Shown: piece after piece, positions 31,622 through 36,404 of the stretch | Layout of the letters: each line of letters begins with the position of its first letter | Numbering within the stretch: position 1 is the first letter of the stretch | Origin: Verrucomicrobiaceae bacterium | Lineage (GTDB): Bacteria; Verrucomicrobiota; Verrucomicrobiia; Opitutales; Intestinicryptomonadaceae | Assembly: GCA_015061955.1 (NCBI GenBank) | Contig: SUVO01000024.1 | Coordinates: forward strand, 1 to 36,404 | Reading direction: 5' to 3' | DNA length: 36,404 nucleotides | Translations under genes and position numbers: made by a program | The notes under the pieces: generated by a model | What the model was told of the DNA's origin: nothing | Database searches by the model: none | What the model saw: only the letters and a program-made list of their open reading frames with translations

Positions 31622-32486
31622 TTGTATTGAAATTTTGTCGGCATCTTCAAGCCATTACGAGCTTTTAGATAGTGGAAATAAATTAAAGCTTGAACGCTTT
31701 GGCGATGTAATAACAGTCAGAAGCGAACCGAAAGCTTGGTGGCAACCATCACAGCCTGAGTTGTGGAAACGTGCCGATTGTACTTTTGTTGAAGGCGATA
31801 AAAAAGGTTGGCGTTTTAATTCTCGCAAAATTGCACCCGTATTAGATTTTGATGGCGTAAAATTCTGTACAAAGTTTATGGATGGCACTAAGCATTTGGG
31901 CGTGTTTCCTGAGCAGTTGCCTCATTGGCGATTTATTATAAATTCTGTAAAAAATCAGAAAACTTCAAATAATCCAAAACTTTTAAATTTATTTGGTTAT
32001 ACTGGCGCTGCAAGTTTGTTTGCAGCAAAAGCTGGTTTTGAAGTTACGCATGTTGATGCATCGAAGCCTTCGGTTGATTGGGCAAGAAAAAATCAAGAAG
32101 TTTCGGGGCTTTCAGAATGTAAAATACGTTGGATTGTTGACGATGCTTTAAAGTATGTAAAACGTGAAGAACGTAGAGGTGTAAAATACGATGCTATTGT
32201 GTTAGATCCTCCAGCTTTTGGTAGAGGCCCTAAAGGTGAACTTTGGAAGCTTGAAAAAATGTTGCCTCAGTTGCTTGAAGGTTGCAGAAATGTGTTGTCG
32301 AACAAACCAATGTTTGTGCTTATAACGTTGTATTCTATCGAAGCTTCATCTGTTATGGCTGGGAATATGCTTACAGAATATTTTGGTGATATTGCCAATT
32401 TTAGTTTGTCGCAAGGCGAGTTAATTTTGGAGTCGAAAAAAGGTTATAATTTGCCTTTATCTATTTGGGCAAAGTGTCAGTTTTAA
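31614..32486 (+). CDS. Class I SAM-dependent methyltransferase, rRNA (RlmI/RlmK-like) type
   Basis: 290 aa from the ATG at 31614, which overlaps the hisA stop (ATGGCTGA). The catalytic domain has LLNLFGYTGAASLFAAKAG (motif I, SAM binding), THVDASKPSVDWARKNQEVSG (motif II), and the active-site block IVLDPPAFGRGPKGELWKLE (motif IV, DPPAFG as in m5C/m2G RNA methyltransferases). The N-terminal about 100 residues are short and lack a clear PUA domain; RlmI-type enzymes usually carry one, so this is a compact member (PF10672-like). The target nucleotide is unknown. It is followed by a terminator. Confidence 0.87.
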   Translation: MADCIEILSASSSHYELLDSGNKLKLERFGDVITVRSEPKAWWQPSQPELWKRADCTFVEGDKKGWRFNSRKIAPVLDFDGVKFCTKFMDGTKHLGVFPEQLPHWRFIINSVKNQKTSNNPKLLNLFGYTGAASLFAAKAGFEVTHVDASKPSVDWARKNQEVSGLSECKIRWIVDDALKYVKREERRGVKYDAIVLDPPAFGRGPKGELWKLEKMLPQLLEGCRNVLSNKPMFVLITLYSIEASSVMAGNMLTEYFGDIANFSLSQGELILESKKGYNLPLSIWAKCQF

Positions 32487-32520
32487 TAGTAAAGTATATT
32501 GAAGCATTTTATTTGTTTTA

Positions 32521-32551
32521 GGGATACTTAATTCTTTTGAGTATCCTTTTT
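32521..32551 (+). terminator. Terminator after the methyltransferase gene
   Basis: GGATACT (32522-32528), loop, AGTATCC (32540-32546), T5. Confidence 0.85.
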
Positions 32552-32651
32552 GTTTATGTTTGCAACAATTTGACAATCAGTTAGATAAAATATTTTACGA
32601 TTTTAGTTGACGACCTCTAAATAATCCTGTTTTTATATGTGTATAAGTTTA

Positions 32652-32726
32652 ATTTGAGTGTCGGCTTTATATGTTTTTTTATATTGCCGAGTGGTGTTTT
32701 ATTTTACCCTATGTTCAAACTCAAAT
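32652..32726 (+). promoter_or_regulatory. Structured leader of nrdJ
   Basis: An outer stem ATTTGAGT (32652-32659) with ACTCAAAT (32719-32726) encloses hairpin TCGGC-TTT-ATAT ... ATAT-T-GCCGA (32661-32690). The gap upstream of nrdJ (32487-32765) otherwise holds a terminator and AT-rich sequence with two TTGAC-like hexamers (TTGACA near 32570, TTGACG near 32607). The structure does not match the cobalamin riboswitch, although the enzyme uses B12, and no clear NrdR box was seen. Possibly regulatory. Confidence 0.35.
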
Positions 32727-32765
32727 AACGTATTTAAACCCCATAAAATAGAATAACAAACGAAA

Positions 32766-35700
32766 ATGGCAAAAATAGTTGTAGATGGAAATCAGGTTCT
32801 CGACTTAGGAAAAAAAGGGTCGGGCAATAGCATAAAGTTCAACAGAGTATTTACAAAAGAAGGCGTATACGCATACGATACGGTCAAGTGGGTGCGTCAA
32901 GATATAAAGATGTTCGCAGCTGGCGAAGTTGTTTTTGAACGCAAAGGTGTTGAAGTTCCTGCTCATTGGGGCGATAATGCGTTGAAAATTACAATCAGTA
33001 AATACATTTATGGTGAAAAACCTGGTACTCCTGAATACGAAGATTCGCTCAAACATATTTTCGATCGTATTGCTAATACATACACTGTTTGGGGCTTCCA
33101 GTTGGGATATTTTGATAGCGAAAAATCAGCTTTGATTTTCAACCAAGAAATGAAATATATGCTCGTGCACCAAATGTGGGCACCTAATAGCCCTGTTTGG
33201 TTTAATATTGGGCATTGGGAACAGTATCGTTGGGGCAGACCTGATTTGCGTGGCTCGTTAGAAGCTAAAGGTACAACTGCATATTATGGTGTTGAAACAA
33301 AGAAGGGCGAAGTTGAAGCAAAGAAATCGCCAAGTATGTATGCAAATCCTCAAGCAAGTGCTTGCTTTATTTTGGGCGTAAAAGACTCAATGGATAGCAT
33401 TTTGCGTCATCAATATACTGAAGGTGCAATTTTCTCAAGTGGCTCTGGTATTGGCTTAAATATTTCTTCAATGCGTGGTGAAGGCGAACCTATTGCCGGA
33501 AAGGGTTCGGCTGCTGGTCCGTTGTCGTTCGATAGAGGTTGGGATAGAATGGCTGGTGCAATAAAATCGGGTGGTAAAACTCGTAGAGCTGCTCGTATGG
33601 TCGTTATGTATTCCGACCACCCAGATGTTTTTGAATTTGTAAACACAAAGTTCAAACAAGAAGAAGTTGCTAAGGTTGTATTGCAAGAACATAATGTTCA
33701 GTATGGTCTTAGAAAGCTTGCAGAACAAAAGTTAAACGATGGTACACCAGAAGAACAAATTGCAGCTAAAATGCTTTTGGCAACTCCATACGTTGTTGAT
33801 AAATTTTATAGTCCAGGAATGGACGCTTTGTTGTATGGTCAGACAATCGGCAATCAAAATGCAAACCATACGGTGTCAATGAAAAGTGGTTTTTGGTTGG
33901 CATATAAAAATGGTAAAAAATACGCTACACGTTGGGTAACTGATCCATCGCACATAGTTCGCGAATATGATCCATCAGAATTGTTTGCTTTAATGGCAAA
34001 GGCAATCTGGAACAATGCTGAACCAGGTTTGCACAATAACGATATTATCAATTTCTGGAGTACATTCCGCGATGAATGTATGCTTGAAACAAGTAATCCT
34101 TGCTCAGAATATTTAGGACCATTGTTTAGTTCGTGCAATTTGAGTTCGTTTAATATTATTCGCTTCTTCAAGAACGGACGTTTGGAAATCGAAAAGTTTA
34201 AGCATGCAATCCAGATTGCAATGTTAGCTGCCGATATGAACGTAACTAAGGGTGGTTTCCCAATTCCAGAAATTGCAATCAATACAGTAAATTATCGTAC
34301 AACTGGTATAGGTATGGCAAATATTGGTGGCTTGTTGATGGCTATGGGTATTCCTTACGATTCAGCTGATGGTAGAGCTGTGGCATCGTCGTTGGCATCG
34401 TTGTTGACATCGGTTTGCTACAATGTTAGTGCAAAGCTTGGTTCAACACTTGGCGAGTTCTCAAAATATCAGCTCATAAAGGGTAGCTTGCGCAAGGTTA
34501 TAAATATGCACGAAGTTATGAATAACGAGCTTAAGAAAGTGCTCGGTATGAAAGTTTCGGCAAAGAAATTAGCGTCTTCTGAATTGCCATACGAAGAATC
34601 GTTCACACCAGAAGACGCTATTGAAGGTTTCAAGAAAAGTCTTGGTTGTAAGCTTACCTTAGACGATAGCTGGAAAGATGTTGTTGAAGAAGCTGGTGTA
34701 CAATGGGCATTGCTTAAAAATGCAAAAACATTCCGTAATAGCTTTGTAACGTGTATTGCACCAACAGGAACAATTAGTGCGCCTATGGGTATTTACGAAG
34801 AAGGTACAACTTCGGCTGAACCTGAATATTCGTTGGTAAAACACAAGGCTCTCAGTGGTGGTGGTAGCATGACTCTCATCAATGGTTTAGTTCCACAAGG
34901 TCTTGAAAAGCTTGGTTATAGTTTTAGTCAGATTGCTACAATTGTTGCAGAAGTATCTGGTTTGGCTGGTTTGGAAAACTTTATGAATTCTCGCCATGTA
35001 AAAGATAAGCTTGAAGTTTTGCGTCAGCTTGATGATGGTGGCGAAGTTTGCAAAGAAATTTCAGCGCGTATTGCGTCGTTCTCAGACGATTCTCAATACG
35101 AAATCTTCTACAAGAGTCTTGCATCGGCAGCCGAAAAGGGCAAGTTGGCTTTCAATGATATGTCTATTATGTTCGGTTGTGGTCACATGGAAAATATTCC
35201 ATGGATAAACGAACGTACGCTTGCTGTTTTCGACTGTGCAAACACTCCGTTTGGTGGCTCTCGTTGTATTGCAACTGCTGGTCACGTTAAGATGTTGGGT
35301 GCTCTTCAACCATTCATTTCAGGTGCATCGTCAAAGACTATCAATATGCCAGCTGGCGTTTCTGAGCAGGATATTATTAACAGTTTTGTTGAAGCTCACG
35401 AACTTGGTGTTAAGTGTATTGCAATTTATCGCGATGGTTCAAAGGGTAATGCTGTTTACTCTATGCGTTTAGATTCTACCGAAGTTCAAGACGCATGGCA
35501 GAAACTCGTAGCACAGGCAACTGAAATTCGTACAAATGAACACGCAAATCCACAACGCAAACGTTTACCTTATCGCCGTTGGGGACAGACTGTTAAGTTT
35601 ACTATTGGTAGCGATATCAATGGCTTTATGACCGTTGGTATTTCTGAAACTGGACGTTGTGCCGAAATTTTCGGACATCTTGGGCAGGGTGGCTCGTTCA

Positions 35701-36194
35701 TCAATGGTATGTTCGATGCTTTCTGTAAGGCATTCTCTATTGCTTTACAATATGGCGTTCCTTTTGAAAGCTTTATATCTTCTTTCAGATACATGTCGTT
35801 CGATCCATCTGGTTGGGTGAAGATTGGTGAATACCAAGACGAAGACAAACCTGAAATCCACTCATGTAAGAGTATTGTCGACTTACTTATGCAACTTTTA
35901 GATTGGATGTTCCCTGCAGAAAATGATCGCCGTTTGCGTTCGCTTGAGCAGAACTACATCAGCGAAATGTTCTGCAGTAATGGTCATACTATGCAAGTAA
36001 AGTCGGTTGAAAAAACTCCAATTCAAACAGAGCTTTCATTTACATCTTCAACATCTGCAAAGCCAAAGAAGAAAGACAATGCTATGAGCAGTGCTTTGAC
36101 ATGTCCTAAGTGTCATTCGTATGCGTATGTATTCGATGGCAAATGTCGTTCGTGTCGCGACTGTGGTTACAAAGATGGAGGCTGTGGCGCATAA
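32766..36194 (+). CDS. nrdJ: B12-dependent (class II) ribonucleoside-diphosphate reductase
   Basis: Reduces ribonucleotides to deoxyribonucleotides using adenosylcobalamin. 1142 aa. Recognised parts: N-terminal family block (WGDNALKIT, YFDSEKSALIFNQEMKYML, APNSPVWFNIG), FSSGSGIGLNISSMRGEGE, ETSNPCSEYLG (active-site Cys and Glu region), TGGFP-like and MANIGGLLMAMG segments, CIAPTGTISAPMG, and a TSCPD-type domain near residues 940-1020 (FTIGSDINGFMTVGISETGR). A C-terminal zinc-ribbon-like tail has seven Cys (CPKCHSY ... CRSCRDCGYKDGGCGA), as in the long B12-RNR subtype that recruits reductants through terminal cysteines. ATG start at 32766. It has a structured leader, and the stop codon abuts repeat element G. 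Confidence 0.96.
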   Translation: MAKIVVDGNQVLDLGKKGSGNSIKFNRVFTKEGVYAYDTVKWVRQDIKMFAAGEVVFERKGVEVPAHWGDNALKITISKYIYGEKPGTPEYEDSLKHIFDRIANTYTVWGFQLGYFDSEKSALIFNQEMKYMLVHQMWAPNSPVWFNIGHWEQYRWGRPDLRGSLEAKGTTAYYGVETKKGEVEAKKSPSMYANPQASACFILGVKDSMDSILRHQYTEGAIFSSGSGIGLNISSMRGEGEPIAGKGSAAGPLSFDRGWDRMAGAIKSGGKTRRAARMVVMYSDHPDVFEFVNTKFKQEEVAKVVLQEHNVQYGLRKLAEQKLNDGTPEEQIAAKMLLATPYVVDKFYSPGMDALLYGQTIGNQNANHTVSMKSGFWLAYKNGKKYATRWVTDPSHIVREYDPSELFALMAKAIWNNAEPGLHNNDIINFWSTFRDECMLETSNPCSEYLGPLFSSCNLSSFNIIRFFKNGRLEIEKFKHAIQIAMLAADMNVTKGGFPIPEIAINTVNYRTTGIGMANIGGLLMAMGIPYDSADGRAVASSLASLLTSVCYNVSAKLGSTLGEFSKYQLIKGSLRKVINMHEVMNNELKKVLGMKVSAKKLASSELPYEESFTPEDAIEGFKKSLGCKLTLDDSWKDVVEEAGVQWALLKNAKTFRNSFVTCIAPTGTISAPMGIYEEGTTSAEPEYSLVKHKALSGGGSMTLINGLVPQGLEKLGYSFSQIATIVAEVSGLAGLENFMNSRHVKDKLEVLRQLDDGGEVCKEISARIASFSDDSQYEIFYKSLASAAEKGKLAFNDMSIMFGCGHMENIPWINERTLAVFDCANTPFGGSRCIATAGHVKMLGALQPFISGASSKTINMPAGVSEQDIINSFVEAHELGVKCIAIYRDGSKGNAVYSMRLDSTEVQDAWQKLVAQATEIRTNEHANPQRKRLPYRRWGQTVKFTIGSDINGFMTVGISETGRCAEIFGHLGQGGSFINGMFDAFCKAFSIALQYGVPFESFISSFRYMSFDPSGWVKIGEYQDEDKPEIHSCKSIVDLLMQLLDWMFPAENDRRLRSLEQNYISEMFCSNGHTMQVKSVEKTPIQTELSFTSSTSAKPKKKDNAMSSALTCPKCHSYAYVFDGKCRSCRDCGYKDGGCGA

Positions 36195-36394
36195 AAAACG
36201 TGCGAGGATGGTGCCTCGATTGCGAATTTTTTATATCATAATGATAAGAGCATTCCGTTTGGAATGCTCTTTTTGTATATAGTATCGCAATCGAGGCACC
36301 TCACAGCTTATGACGCACTTTTGCATCGACTCACGACCAAAGGTCGCTCACGCTCGCAAAAGCGACGTCCTAAGCACGTGCCTCGCACGTTTTA
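36195..36394 (+). repeat. Structured repeat element G, starting at a stop codon
   Basis: Near-identical to element D: two substitutions in the left part and one 2-nt indel (GTATATAG against GTATAG) over about 190 bp, plus two extra A before the left arm. Outer arms AAAACGTGCGAGG (36195-36207) and CCTCGCACGTTTTA (36381-36394). The inner stem begins GGTGCCTCGATTGCGA, here fully paired with its partner (D has one G-T pair). It starts directly after the nrdJ TAA. Confidence 0.92.
36246..36274 (+). terminator. Intrinsic terminator inside element G
   Basis: AAGAGCATTCC-GTTT-GGAATGCTCTT plus T, identical to that in element D. It is the only terminator seen for nrdJ in the window. Confidence 0.88.
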
Positions 36395-36404
36395 AAACGT
36401 GTGT
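36394..36404 (+). repeat. Start of another element (E-like), cut by the window end
   Basis: AAAACGTGTGT matches the first bases of element E (AAAACGTGTGTGG). As after element D, it directly abuts the right arm, so the D-E order seems repeated here. Confidence 0.6.

Noticed and set aside
32487..32765. Cobalamin riboswitch upstream of nrdJ
   Set aside because: The gap contains a terminator and two nested stems but lacks the conserved cobalamin riboswitch core blocks.

Overview
The window is AT-rich bacterial chromosome with dense, mostly plus-strand genes. Two proteins end in a PEP-CTERM sorting tail of the form VPEPA(E/Q)WAM...VAYRRRK. Together with paired DUF1080 (3-keto-disaccharide hydrolase) proteins, an exported FAD oxidoreductase and a B12-dependent ribonucleotide reductase, this suggests a Verrucomicrobiota member, probably of the Opitutales/Puniceicoccales type. 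That placement is an inference from protein style; there is no rRNA gene in the window.

Layout. 1-495: structured intergenic repeats and a promoter with a G9 tract. 496-1779: PEP-CTERM protein. 1777-2156: more repeats and terminators. 2211-3968: rpsA with a structured leader. 4137-7553: large beta-helix/Ig-like surface protein. 7662-12061: a tight run tyrA, aroA-cmk (fused), plsC, gdx, queE, meeting queH tail to tail on the minus strand. 12818-14405: acpP and fabF. 14529-16718: two tandem DUF1080 genes. 16716-17505: three consecutive repeat elements with no gene. 17553-20265: exported FAD oxidoreductase and an EEP-family lipoprotein. 20394-22385: second PEP-CTERM protein, with the same G9 promoter type. 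22453-23121 (minus): membrane protein. 23204-23390: a probable 6S RNA. 23478-25540: AmpG-like MFS permease and RodZ-like protein. 25619-27285: Dabb protein and CCA-adding enzyme. 27340-29096: grpE-dnaJ. 29203-32486: membrane-anchored FGE-like protein, hisA and an rRNA-type methyltransferase. 32766-36194: nrdJ with a structured leader. 36195-36404: another repeat, running off the window.

Two signals stand out. First, a family of about 200-bp intergenic elements (at 73, 1777, 16716, 16914, 17108 and 36195; decayed copies near 29 and 2014) has a fixed architecture. A sequence-conserved outer stem (AAAACGTGCGAGG ... CCTCGCACGTTTT) encloses a 14-20 bp inner stem whose loop carries an intrinsic terminator, followed by a third compound hairpin that usually ends in a 3-nt loop. 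Copies differ in stem sequence yet stay base-paired, three copies begin exactly at a gene's TAA stop codon, two copies 19 kb apart are nearly identical, and one copy is a mosaic of others. I do not recognise this as a named family. Second, the two PEP-CTERM genes share an almost identical promoter block in which a run of nine G lies between the -35 (TTGACA) and the -10, giving a 19-nt spacer. This is the classic arrangement for phase variation by slippage.

How the genes fit together: the housekeeping part covers translation (rpsA, queE/queH, cca), aromatic amino acid and nucleotide metabolism (tyrA, aroA-cmk, hisA, nrdJ), lipids (plsC, acpP, fabF), chaperones and cell shape (rodZ). The accessory part is mostly extracytoplasmic proteins, several with their own TTGACA promoter 37-73 nt upstream of the start codon and an intrinsic terminator behind them. 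The structured repeats border these accessory genes and also follow nrdJ.
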